Positions 10,298 through 19,210 of a stretch of DNA of 25,703 nucleotides are shown piece after piece (the first letter of the stretch is position 1; every line of letters begins with the position of its first letter). The notes under the pieces were generated by a model. The model saw only the letters and a list, made by a program, of their open reading frames with translations. It searched no databases and was not told where the DNA came from. The translations under genes were made by a program, and so were the position numbers. The stretch covers positions 497,842 to 523,544 of the forward strand of contig MNCI01006084.1 in NCBI GenBank assembly GCA_015680685.1. The letters run 5' to 3'. This DNA is from Gnetum montanum (Eukaryota; Streptophyta; Gnetopsida; Gnetales; Gnetaceae).

Positions 10298-10303
10298 TTT
10301 ATT
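10298..10303 (-). terminator. Polyadenylation signal in the right LTR of B
   Basis: AATAAA on the minus strand in the conserved GCAATAAAGACGAGC context. Confidence 0.6.
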
Positions 10304-10470
10304 GCCAACATAATGGTGTGTTCAGGTACGTCAATGCTTGAATAAAGATCCATCCACACTTAGACCTCCTACTACAGGCACTTGGAAAATACTCTAACTT
10401 TCAAATAGACTACAAGAGTTTCGCTACTTGATTACTAAAAGACTTCCTCCTAATTGTGCGCCTGGGCACT

Positions 10471-10480
10471 GTATTTATAG
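10471..10480 (-). promoter_or_regulatory. TATA box in the right (5') LTR of B
   Basis: CTATAAATAC on the minus strand, directly downstream of the U3 repeat array. This would be the promoter for the element's genomic RNA. Confidence 0.7.
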
Positions 10481-10490
10481 ACTTGTGACC

Positions 10491-10775
10491 AACTACTCTA
10501 ATAATTAGAATAACCACTCTAATAATTAGAGTAACCACTCTAATAATTAGAATAACTGCTAAAGTAACCGCTAAAGTAATCACTTTAATAATTAGAGTAA
10601 CTGCTAGAGTAACCACTCTAATAATTAGAATAACTACTAGAGTAACCACTCTAATAATTAGAATAACTACTAGAGTAACCGCTAGAGTAACCACACTAAT
10701 AATTAGAGTAACTGCTAGAGTAATCACTAGAGTAACTACTCTAATAATTAGAATAACTGCTAGAGTAACCGCTCT
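10491..10775. repeat. U3 minisatellite, right LTR of B (8 copies)
   Basis: Eight TAATAATTA cores lie in about 285 bp, most as CTCTAATAATTAGAR followed by RTAACYRCT spacers and extra CTAGAGTAAC units. The basic period is about 21 bp, with 36-46 bp composite units. Translation of this array gives a meaningless Val/Thr/Ile repeat. Confidence 0.9.
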
Positions 10776-10780
10776 CATCA

Positions 10781-10785
10781 TGATC
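10781..10785. repeat. Target-site duplication of element B, right copy
   Basis: TGATC follows the right LTR of B directly. It matches TGGTC at 638-642 except for one transition. Confidence 0.8.
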
Positions 10786-11200
10786 CTTTTTTGTGTTTTG
10801 GTTTAATATTTTATAGTCTACACATACTCTCCATTTTCCACCCTTTTTTGGAACTACAGTAATGGGACTTACCCATTCACTATCTGCTATTAGATAAATT
10901 ATTTCTTCTTTCCAAAGTTTTGAAATTTCATCTTTAACTATTTGTTTTAAGGCTGGATTAATTCATCTTGTGGGAATTCTTATTGGTTTGACATTGTCTT
11001 CTAAATAGATATGATGTTGGCAGATGTTGGGTGAGATTCCTTAGTGAAGGTCCCCAAAGCTCCATGCAAATGCTTCAGATTTTCTATGCAAAATTTCTAA
11101 TAATTTGTTTTCTTGTTCATTGGTAAGTTGAGAGTTTATTATTAATGATTTATTTTGATATAAAAGATATACTTAAGTGTATTAGGTAATTCTTTAAGCT
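10786..11200 (-). pseudogene. Element A reverse transcriptase, N-terminal part
   Basis: Read leftward, this holds the start of RT and its linker from protease: KLLEILHRKSEAFAWSFGDL, then VSPITVVPKKGGKWRVCVDY, then KILNQNTKKDH, stopping exactly at element B. These match the usual gypsy block order (SEWVSPxxVVPKK, then RVCIDYRKLN). The RT resumes at 642. Two stops are visible (after GDLH, and after IPTR). This stretch is in a different frame from the protease to its right: the LKELPNTLKY segment runs into stops near 11155 and the sense continues in another frame, so a small indel lies near 11150-11180. Confidence 0.88.
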
Positions 11201-11243
11201 CCAAGGAATCTTTATTTGTATATTGAATTATTTCTCCGATATT

Positions 11244-11990
11244 TCATAACCCTAAATTTAGAATTTTCTCAAGGAGATCTTGTTGTTCCTTAGTTGAGAG
11301 GTCTAAAGGTCCTTCCTCAAAATTATTTAACACTAAGGTTTCCTTATCTTGTGCCATTGCTGAAGTGGATAGAGTGTAAAGCATTCTTGCTTCCTTCAAG
11401 CTTGTATTTAAATGATCTTCTTTTACCTTATCATATATATTTAGTGTAAAAGTGAGATTTGCAAATGAGAGTTGAAGTTGGCCAGATCTACAATTAATTA
11501 TCGCATCAGCTATTGTTAACCAAGGTCTACCTAATATAATAGGGAAACAATCAGGATCTTTTACTTCTAGGACAACAAAATCAATTGGGTATTTTCTCTT
11601 TTCTACCCCTATTATTAAGTCTTCTATTATTCCTACAGGTTTTACACTTGAACCATCAATCAATGATATCGTCATGTTTAGTCTTCTTATATCTACTATA
11701 TCTAGTGATCTAGCCATTTCANGTCATGTTTAGTCTTCTTATATCTACTATATCTAGTGATCTAGCCATTTCAAGAGGCATAATATTAATACTAGCTCCT
11801 AAATCCAATAGGACATTCCTAATTTCTTGTCCATTTATCTTGATTAGAATGGTAGGAACTCCTGGATCTTGGTATTTAGGAACTTCATGTCGTTGTATAA
11901 GTTGAGAAAGGTTATTAACTAAATAAACTTGTTTAGGAATTTTTTTCTTTTCTTCTCCTAGTGCATAATTCCCTTAAGTATTTGGCATAG
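11244..11990 (-). pseudogene. Element A aspartic protease, interrupted by an N-flanked duplication
   Basis: A retropepsin-like protease. The N-terminal strand and active-site loop (NVLLDLGASINIMPLE) lie at about 11830-11770 in one frame. The rest, from MARSLDIVDIRRLNM at 11717 through FVVLEVKDPDCFPIILGRPW, is 157 codons in another frame. DLGAS and ILGRPWL are hallmark Athila/Tat protease blocks. The frame change is explained by a perfect 51-bp duplication plus one N at 11722 (52 bases, not a multiple of three), which repeats the MARSLDIVDIRRLNM segment. This may be an assembly artefact, in which case the break is not biological. C-terminal to the protease is an acidic linker (EEGPLDLSTKEQQDLLEKI). 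Confidence 0.88.
11671..11773. repeat. Perfect 51-bp tandem duplication with an N between copies
   Basis: Positions 11671-11721 and 11723-11773 are identical (both begin GTCATGTTTAGTC and end CTAGCCATTTCA), separated only by the N at 11722. Identity is perfect although the surrounding element is heavily decayed. Confidence 0.95.
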
Positions 11991-12164
11991 AGTGGTGTGT
12001 CTTTTACTACTTGTTCTAAAGGAATATGTAAGTATAATTCACTAAACATTTTTTCAAGATGGGCTTTGGTTATGAAGTTTTCTTGTAATCATTTAGGGAA
12101 AGGAGGTAAAATTGGATGTCTAGAAAGCAATGCTTGTTCTTTTTCCCTAGTTGGTTGATCTTTC

Positions 12165-13838
12165 TCATTGACTATTTATGGTTTTATTTTCTCTTGTGTT
12201 TCTACCTCTTGAAACCTTACCTTTTTTTTTACGTTCAATTGTTTTTCCACTCCTTGTAGTAATAAAATGTAATTTCTCTTTTCCTTTTCTTTGAGATGTA
12301 GGATTAGGTTCAACTTGGGATGGTAATTTTTTTTTAGTTAAGTCCTGGAGTCTTCTCCTAGTTTCACTCATAAATTGTCTACTTTCTTCTATAAAGGAAG
12401 TGAGGCTTTGGGTGAGTTTATCCAAGTGTTCGTTAGTTGGATTCTTAAATGGCCTGAAATTATTTTGAGGATATTCTTGTGGGTAAAATGGTCATTGAGG
12501 AAAGTTCATTATTAGTTGGCTCTTAAATTGTTCAAAAGCCTTAGCCAACTCTTGCATTTCCTCTTGACAATAATACAAGGTTGGGTATGTTGGGAACTTC
12601 CACAAATGTTGCATGCTTCACTTTGAATTCCATAAGCTTGTTTTTTTTTATTAATCGTGTTAACTCATTGAATTTTCTATTTAATTATTTGTTTGTTGAG
12701 TCATGCCTTGCATAATGTTGGGTTTTGGCCAATGTTTACTTTAGCCTACTAAGGAATCTATAATTCTCCAACCATCTTCTAGTGTTACATTTAAAATATT
12801 TCCCCCACATGCAAAGTCAACATTTTGCCTATAATAGGGTAGTAAACCTTCTATAAATATTTGGATTAATTGATGGGTTCGGAAGCCATGGTTTGGATTT
12901 TTTAAACATAACCCTTTAAATCTATCAAAGGTGCTTTCATAGTTTTCAACCTCATGTTGCATAAAACTCATTAATTACTTTCTTAATGAGTATAACCTAT
13001 CATTAGAAAGAAATCTTTGTAGGAAAGCATTTTTAAACTCATCACAAGAACTAATTTGTGTTCAAAGGGTTTCTAGCCAAAAATCAGCTTTGTCTTCTAG
13101 GGTTGATTTGAAAGCAATCATTTTAGTTCTATCCCCACTTTGAGGTGCTAACATAGCTAATGTTGTTTCAAATTCTCTTATGTGAGTGATCGGATCTTCA
13201 TCATTTGTCCCCTTCAAAATAGGTAATAGGTGAATATTTTTAACCTCTACATCTCTTCCTTGTGGGAAAACCAATGGGCCCTAAGGTATAATTGATGTTC
13301 TCTGATTTAATAATTCTCCAAGGGTTTGTCCTGGGAATGGCTGATTAATTTGAACATTCGAACTTAAACTATCCAAAGAAAGAGGAATTGGTCCTAAAGA
13401 AAATGGAGGAGGTACATGATGTGAGGATGATCCCATAGTATAAGTTGAAGCTACTATTGGAGTTACTATCGAACTTAGTAATGAGGTTACTATTGGTGGA
13501 CTTTATATATTCAAAGTACTTATTGGTTGGGTAATACCTCCTATTGTGGTTACATAGGTTGACATTGGGCTAGTATTTAGATTTTGAGATCCTGTCCCCG
13601 TAGTTGAACTCATGGTTGATGTTGGAATGTCAAATAGAATGTTCCTAATTATGGAAAAATTAGGTTGTATTTTCTCATTAGGATTTTGTTTCTTCTGAGG
13701 GGAAGAATAATCAGATCTTGATCGTATTAGTTGTTCTTCATTTTGATTTTGGTTAACTTTTGTACGTTTATAAAGGCTAAGAGTGCTTCTAGATGGTTGA
13801 ATTCATGTGGGTTTCTTTGGTTGCTTTGTTGATTTCAT
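12165..13838 (-). pseudogene. Element A gag
   Basis: The start is the ATG at 13838 (MKSTKQPKKPT, then a stop). All the open pieces (13274-13062, 12971-12741, 12425-12165) are in the frame of that ATG. In order: a Ser/Thr/Pro-rich N-terminal part, the capsid block PILKGTNDEDPITHIREFET (about 13230) with MIAFKSTLEDKADFWLETL, then QHEVENYESTFDRFKGLC and HQLIQIFIEGLLPYYRQNV (12950-12830), a zinc knuckle CNICGSSQHTQPC (near 12600; CX2CX4HX3C, one residue short of the standard spacing), and a Lys/Arg-rich linker with LHFITTRSGKTIE (about 12270). At least six in-frame stops. The capsid and ITTRSG linker match Athila/Tat gag-pol. Confidence 0.85.
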
Positions 13839-14134
13839 GAACACTATTCGTTAACACATTCATGGGCTACCATTCCTAAAAATTTACAAATTGATTTAAT
13901 GACTGCGGCTTTAATTACAACTTTTTTAACAGTTTAAGCTGATAGTATGATAAGGTGACCTAATTCCTCAGATTTTTCTTTATTTTTATTTTTATTTTTA
14001 TTTTTTTGAACAAGAAAAACAAGTAAAAGAAACCATTTCTAAAAAAAATAAAAGAAAAATAAAATGCATGAACAAACAAATAAAATAAAAATTAAAGCTT
14101 ACTGAACCCTTGATGATGATTAACTCTACCGACC
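13839..14134 (-). other. Leader of element A between PBS and gag
   Basis: About 300 bases, very AT-rich, with TTTTTATTTTTA-type runs on the plus strand near 13980-14010. I see no reading frame. This is the untranslated leader where packaging signals would lie. Confidence 0.6.
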
Positions 14135-14152
14135 TCCCCAGTAATGGCACCA
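14135..14152 (-). promoter_or_regulatory. Primer-binding site of A (tRNA-Asp type, diverged)
   Basis: The minus strand reads TGGTGCCATTACTGGGGA, three bases inside the LTR. Against the tRNA-Asp(GTC) complement TGGCGCCGTTGCCGGGGA it differs at four positions, all C to T or G to A. Confidence 0.7.
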
Positions 14153-14720
14153 AATTGATGAGCTAGGAAAAATTTGGTGCTAGATACCTTTAAAAAATAT
14201 ATTTTTTATTGTTCTAAAGATTGTCACCTCATTGACCCACGAGTTGTATCTCGTGGAGGTACAGTTAAAATGTCAGAGAAATCATCAAGACAATAAATAG
14301 TTAGAATTGAATCCAATTAAATTCCATACTTATGCCTGTCACTCATAAGTCAAATTATAAACCTTTATCCTAACTTCTAATCGTAAGTTCAAGCATAAAT
14401 ATTTATAATTAAATCAAATTGAAATTATAAATAATAATTGAAGATCACAAAGGAGATTTGCCTAAATTGCAATTCTACCTTGTTGTCTCCACAATGCAGC
14501 AATTTTGATTATGAATTACAAGAACTACCACAAGGCTCAACAAATTTTCAACAAAAATCTCAAGAATAATTAATTCCAATGTGATATGGAATTTACTTGT
14601 ATCAACTCCTCCTTTCTTGTTTTCTCAAAAGAAATGAATTTTCTTTTGATGTGTATGCATAATCAATTTTTCTCCTTTTTTCTTTTCTTTTTCTTTTTTC
14701 TTGATGCCTGATGAATGCCT

Positions 14721-14730
14721 TATTTATACT
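14721..14730 (-). promoter_or_regulatory. TATA box in the LTR of A
   Basis: AGTATAAATA on the minus strand, in GC-richer surroundings (GCAGTATAAATAAGGC), about 570 bases from the LTR/PBS junction. Confidence 0.5.
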
Positions 14731-14737
14731 GCAACAA

Positions 14738-15140
14738 AGTTTAAAAATAAATATTACAATAATATATGGGTATTGTAAAACTCAATACTAATCCATTAAA
14801 AATGGTACTCCTACTAATCTTGGCTTTTTAATGTTTTAAATTAATATAGATTCTCAAGGAAGCGACAAAAGAGGCATATGTGATGCTTTATGCATTCATC
14901 CAATAAAAAGGTTTGATTTGAGCCAATGGAGAATCTAGCAAAAAAGCACGCATAATAACATCAATTGGCGTATGTTTTGCCTGATTCCCTTATCATCTAT
15001 AAAATTTTCGGCCATGCCCTTCGCTGGTGCCTTATCCTCATCGCTCTCCACCACGCCATTGCGTATGTTTAAAAATAAGTATTTTAATAATAAATGGATA
15101 CGAAAGAATTTGATACCAATCCATTATTTTTGGTGTAGGT
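14738..15140. repeat. Diverged direct repeat inside the LTR of A
   Basis: A segment of about 75 bp at 14738-14815 (TTTAAAAATAAATATTACAA, then CAATACTAATCCATTA) is repeated with changes at 15067-15140 (TTTAAAAATAAGTATTTTAA, then GATACCAATCCATTA). The copies are about 330 bp apart. Confidence 0.65.
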
Positions 15141-15159
15141 GCGAAATCTAGCATTTTTG

Positions 15160-15370
15160 TTATCATGAATTTGCCAAAAACGGTGGGAGAGACGTTGCAA
15201 AAATGAAGAAGATAACTTAGCTCACAATTGGCAAAATTCCAGGAACATCATCGTTGTCGTTGTTATCTGATGACGGTGACGGTGGTAGGTTCAAATCTAG
15301 TAGCAACAACCTACATTTTTCTCGATTCTCGGATTGCCGTCGCAATCAAAGAGAACCACCTTCCCTGTAT
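15160..15370. other. GC-richer island of unknown origin in the LTR of A
   Basis: It stands out from its AT-rich surroundings. Both strands have a short open stretch. The minus strand gives RLLLLDLNLPPSPSSDNN and then GILPIVS before a stop (near 15222). The plus strand is open from about 15222 into the TA repeat. DLNLPP resembles the plant EAR repressor motif, and a TGCATACAG just upstream on the minus strand looks like a splice acceptor, but this is too short to claim a gene fragment. Confidence 0.3.
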
Positions 15371-15372
15371 GC

Positions 15373-15396
15373 AATATATATATATATATATATATA
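15373..15396. repeat. AT dinucleotide microsatellite
   Basis: About twelve AT repeats, followed by 400 bp of very AT-rich sequence (to about 15780) rich in TATATAAT motifs. No gene is visible there. Confidence 0.9.
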
Positions 15397-15786
15397 ATAT
15401 ATAATATAATTTATATGAGGTATATATAATCTTATTATATAATATTTATGTGTAAGGAATATATAGTTTATATACAATGTATATATATAGGTAAGATATA
15501 TATAATATTTAGGAATATATCATATTCACCTATAATAATATATAATGTATACATATAATTATAATCTCACTAATATATAATAATACATTGTACTAGTTAA
15601 ACTAAAATTAAAATAAACTAAACCACACCAATTAACTAATCATAAAATAATAATAAACTAATATTTACAACTTACATAAATAAATAAAATAATCGTTAAA
15701 TAAATAATGAACTATATCAAATATAGAATAAAATTAATTAAAATGCATAAGTTTGACAAAAATACTTATGAAAATTGAACAATTTT

Positions 15787-18275
15787 TTTGGGTTCAACAA
15801 GTATCTATGACGGCTTTGTAGAGCTATTAGTTCTAAAGAAGGATCTTTTGTGAAGCATAGCTTTAGAACCACTCAACTAAGGAGCTAATTGTAAGTTTAC
15901 GGCTCTTGCGACATTTCTCTGTTGTGGTTGTGCAAGTATCTCATCCTACATAGATGGAGTAGGTGGAAGAAAAGCTATAGGTGGAGGTGTAGGAGTGGAA
16001 GAGTGAGGAGGAGAATAGTAAGGAAATGGGAACTCATCCTTAGTGATGGTGGTCTATAGTATTCTAGAGGGTGATAATGGTGTGGGAAGGAAGTGTGACT
16101 AGAAGAGTTATGTGGAGAGATAGGCTGCTGAATGTAATACCCATATAGATCAAGTCAACAACAAGGCTACTATTATCTTAGATGTGGCATCCCCCACAAT
16201 TGTGGGTGTTGCCACTACTAATATTGCTCATGAGGTTAAGATGATGCTCCACTTAGATATTAAGTTTGGTGGTGGAACTATTGTTGATAATTGTCTTGTG
16301 GATAAGGCAACCTCCTAGGTGCTTGCTGTTTTGCCAATTTGGGATTTAAAGCATAAACCCTAGATTCTTGCAAGTGTGACACAATAGGGCAACATCCCTT
16401 AAAATGTTCATATTGGCATATGAAACACCCATCATCATCATCTAACTCAAAATTCACAACCTCCTCGACTACTGCAGCCTTTTCCCTTAGCCTTTAAATT
16501 TCACATTCAACCTCATTTTTCTTCCTTCTTTCACAACCATTACCTCCTTGATCTCTACCCTCTTCTATAATCTTCAGAGAAATTTGAACTTTTTCATCAA
16601 AGGATTCCCACATTTTATCAACCTTAGTCAATATTTCAGAGATAAACTTTTGGATCAACAAGGTTTTCCTCTACACCACTTCATCAAGTGATGCCTCTTC
16701 ATTATCATAGAAATGGACCTCTCTCTTACAAAGGAAGGGTTCGTTATTATATTCCTTTGCACTTTCCTATTTTTTTCAACTCATCCTCTTCTTTAACTAC
16801 CTATTCAATGAGCCTTTGGATCTGATGGACCCTCAACTTAGAAAGTCTCCCTTGGGCATAGATTCCAAGGGTTCTCATCATTTCAATTCAAAGCCCATCT
16901 ATGATATGGTGAAAATAATCCCTTTGAGAGTAGCCATGGCCTAGGCATTAGTGTAACAAAGAATAGTAGTTGCCCATAGCTGCATCCAAGGACTCATGAG
17001 TTTCTTGTTTCCATCCTTGGATTTGCCTCCTCAAATTGGACACTCTGGAGTATGTCTAATATTTATCATTGAACGACTCTAACATTGTACTCCATCTCTG
17101 AATGGATTTTGGTTCCAACGATTGGTACAAAATTTTTTATTCTTTGATGAGTATTCATGAAAATAATTTTAGCTTTTGTTGGTTATTCTCCACGTTCTAC
17201 AAGGCATATGCATCATGAATGACTTGTAGATGATTTTCTGGATCTAAATTATTCTCCACGTTCTACAAGGCATAGGCATCATATCCAACCATTTGATTCA
17301 ACAATCCTTCATGTGCCTGGTTGGTATTCTAATAGCCTCTACAATGTTCAACATGTTCTTGGTAGCCAACAAGCGTCACCATAGTCATAGTAGTCTCTAT
17401 GGCCCAAATCATAGCCATGATGCCTATGATGAGTCTTGTTGTTCCTTCTCTCTTTGTGATGATCATCTCCCTGCTACTCATGCCCATGATCTCTATCTCA
17501 ATAGGATTTGTGATCATCCCTATCTCATCGTTTATCTCCATCACGATTTTTGTTTCCTTTGTGACTTCAATTGGAGTTGGAGGAGGAAGATGATGAAGAT
17601 GATGAAAGTGAAGAGGAAGGAGAACCAGCACCAAAGTATTACCTACTGCTCCCTCTTCTTTGGTCCTTACCTTGATCACCATGTTTATCCTTTTTTGGTG
17701 CTTATCATTCCTCTTTCCTTGGCTACCTTCTTTCGAGGCCCCCTAATCTTGGGATCTATTTTTCCTAGAACCAAGATTTCCACAGTGGATTGTAAATGCT
17801 AGTTAAGGGTCTCCTAATCAAAAAGAGAAGGAAAATTTATGTATTGGGAGGTCCCCAAAAAAAATTCATCGCCTTCTTTGTGTGTCTATAGGAACAAGTG
17901 GGGAGGAAACTATTTGCCTTTTGAGGCCTCATATTGGGCTTTCATTTGCCTATCTTTCTTTTGCTATGCTTCTATAGGATGATAATCTTGGTAAGCATGG
18001 TCTTAAACTTCATATTCTACATTAAGTCCTACAACACCCAACTTGATAAGATTATTTAATAGCATTGTAGGAATAGATTGGCTGAGAGGCAACACATTCC
18101 TCCATCACAACTGCTCATCTTGGTGCAGGATGAAGGTGAAATCTAAGGTATAGGCATTCAAATGAGTGTAGAACATCATAAACTATTGAGGCACTAGCAT
18201 CTTGTGGCTTTCCTATCTTTGATTGGATTCGCCTATGAATGATGGTGGATAGTCTTCCTTACAAGAAGAAGCCAT
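15787..18275 (-). pseudogene. Element C gag
   Basis: The start is the ATG at 18275 (MASSCKEDYPPSF), matching the start positions of B and D. Recognisable in order: KMLVPQ-stop-FMMFYTH and LDFTFILHQDEQL (near 18190-18110), a Ser-rich stretch then a basic/acidic repeat region (17680-17400), the capsid block (near 17120-16850), TKVDKMWESFDEKVQISLKI (16630-16570), a zinc knuckle CFICQYEHFKGCC (16389-16427; CX2CX3HX4C), and the Pro-rich tail, ending at a segment matching D's PFFRANNPTKP (near 15815). Stops and frameshifts are frequent. It is more decayed than D. A 169-codon frame on the opposite strand (17293-17802) is only its antisense shadow. Confidence 0.78.
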
Positions 18276-18408
18276 ATCAATGATTGAGAAAATATAGTGT
18301 GCCTTTGTTATTTTTCTTTATCTTAATGGTGTTAGCGTTAAGTTCTATTTACAACATCAGTGAATGGTTTCACTATCTATTCTAGGTAGTACACTTAGAT
18401 AACTAACA

Positions 18409-18426
18409 TCCCCAGAAATGATGCCA
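18409..18426 (-). promoter_or_regulatory. Primer-binding site of C (degenerate)
   Basis: The minus strand reads TGGCATCATTTCTGGGGA, one base inside the LTR, an eroded form of the tRNA-Asp type site in B and D. Confidence 0.65.
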
Positions 18427-18427
18427 A

Positions 18428-19210
18428 TGATGAGCAGTGAGTAGTTCCTATGTTCAACCATATGAATCACAAGTGTTCACCAGTAGTCCGATCAAATTCC
18501 ATGGACTTTAGCTCTCTAAATGCTAGTAGTAAAGATAGTGACCTACAGACATAATCATTATCTTCTTGCCTTCACTTGTGTAGGTGCAAGTTTATGGTTA
18601 ATTGAGAGCCAAGGCACATGATTTGTATTAATTTTTATATTATATTTTAATTATCCTAAGTATGAAATAAAGTAATTAATTAGGAACTAATTTAAGTAAC
18701 TATCTAATGCATTAGTCTATTTCCTAACATAAATATCCAAGCCCATCTTCTGTACACATTTTAAACTCATTATGATGCTACTAGGTTACCAAGAGTTAGG
18801 GTACCAAGCGTACTAAGCGATAACACTGTTGGGATTACCAAGCATTAATGGTATGCTCAAGGCAACCATACTTATGTGTATTAATAAATAGTATTAATTA
18901 ATTAATTAATTAAGAACATGAATTCAAAGTGTATGAATAATAAAGTGCACAAAAGTAAACATTAAGCTATTCCAAGTGCTACAAGATATTTTAAGAATCT
19001 CATCTTTATTGCCAACACAGTGAAGTGCTCAAGTACATCGATGCTCAAATAAGGATCTATATAATCCTTGAACTCATAATACATGCACTTATAAAATATT
19101 CTAACTATTACGGAAAGAAACTATAAAAACTTCATTATGATACTAACTCAATGGTGTCATAAATGTGGTGGGTACATGCATTTATATAGGCAAAGATAGA
19201 CACTACATCA
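18428..19210 (-). repeat. 5' LTR of element C
   Basis: It begins (plus strand) with TGATGAGCAGTGAG next to the PBS and follows B's U5 and R closely: CTCAACC-type start, TGTGTACGG-region homologue, AATAAA at 19005-19010. The TATA box is at 19181-19188. The far end is inferred at the CATCA at 19206-19210 (minus strand TGATGTAGTG), giving 783 bp, close to D's 775 bp. A TTAA repeat at about 18894-18913 is local to this copy. Confidence 0.7.
19181..19188 (-). promoter_or_regulatory. TATA box in the LTR of C
   Basis: TATATAAA on the minus strand, at the same distance from the U5 end (about 753 bases) as in B's right LTR. With the inferred LTR end, the whole U3 would be only about 22 bases. Confidence 0.55.

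Larger units (their letters stand above)
643..10780 (-). mobile_element. Element B: full-length Ty3/gypsy (Athila/Tat-type) retrotransposon inserted in element A
   Basis: This is a complete 10138-bp element in the order LTR, PBS, gag, protease, RT, RNase H, integrase, 3' noncoding tract, LTR, all on the minus strand. The LTRs (643-1501 and 9719-10780) share sequence over their whole length. By eye they differ at roughly one base in eleven outside the U3 repeats, mostly by transitions, so the insertion is old. Protease before RT and integrase after RNase H is the gypsy order. The coding remnants at 9582, 7944, 7134, 5700, 5013 and 4068 are in one frame, so the element probably had one long gag-pol frame. 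No envelope-like frame is visible downstream. It is inactive: every domain carries stop codons. Confidence 0.93.
9719..10780 (-). repeat. 5' LTR of element B
   Basis: This 1062-bp LTR starts (minus strand) with TGATGAGAGCGG at 10780 and ends with CTCATCA at 9719, directly before the PBS. U3 is dominated by eight near-palindromic repeats, then the TATA box (10471-10480), R with AATAAA (10298-10303), and U5. It aligns with 643-1501 throughout. Differences are mainly transitions, the longer U3 array, and an extra A-rich stretch near 10225-10258. Confidence 0.93.
10786..15781 (-). mobile_element. Element A: Athila-like retrotransposon, right-hand part
   Basis: It contains the 5' LTR, PBS, gag, protease and start of RT of an element whose RT continues at 1-642. 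It is a different family from B, C and D. Its gag has the Athila/Tat-type capsid with FKGLCLKNPNHGF, its protease uses DLGAS, and its linker carries an ITTRSGK block common in Athila/Tat polyproteins. The LTR is about 1.6 kb if the right boundary near 15781 is correct, which suits Athila. The 3' LTR is outside the window. Confidence 0.82.
14156..15781 (-). repeat. 5' LTR of element A (right boundary inferred)
   Basis: The left end is firm: CTCATCA on the minus strand, then a 3-base gap and the PBS. A TATA box is at 14721-14730. The right end is inferred, because element C's gag homology begins at about 15787 and the last fitting dinucleotide is the CA at 15780-15781 (minus strand TGTTCAATTTTC). 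That gives 1626 bp, within the range known for Athila LTRs. The other LTR copy is outside the window, so the boundary is unproven; shorter LTRs (for example ending at a CATCA at 14959-14963) are possible. Confidence 0.6.
15782..19210 (-). mobile_element. Element C: B/D-related retrotransposon, 5' part only
   Basis: It has a 5' LTR, degenerate PBS and gag, in the same order and with the same motifs as B. Homology to B and D stops at about 15787, just where the protease would begin, and is replaced by element A's LTR. The simplest reading is that A inserted into C and the rest of C lies beyond A's left end, outside the window. A deletion is the alternative. Confidence 0.75.

Noticed and set aside
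10491-10775. CRISPR-like array of repeats
   Set aside because: Spacers are themselves repeats and the array sits in the U3 of an LTR in plant DNA; no cas genes.
10410-10781. 123-codon minus-strand frame with Val/Thr/Ile repeats (and a shorter one at 1308-1502)
   Set aside because: It is the translation of the U3 minisatellite in B's LTRs, not a membrane protein.
17293-17802. 169-codon plus-strand frame, the longest near element C
   Set aside because: It lies antisense to C's gag Ser-rich and basic region; its His/Ser/Leu-rich content mirrors that codon usage. No start context or homology.
18894-18913. TTAA repeat in the LTR of C as a transposon target site
   Set aside because: A simple low-complexity run with no inverted repeats around it.
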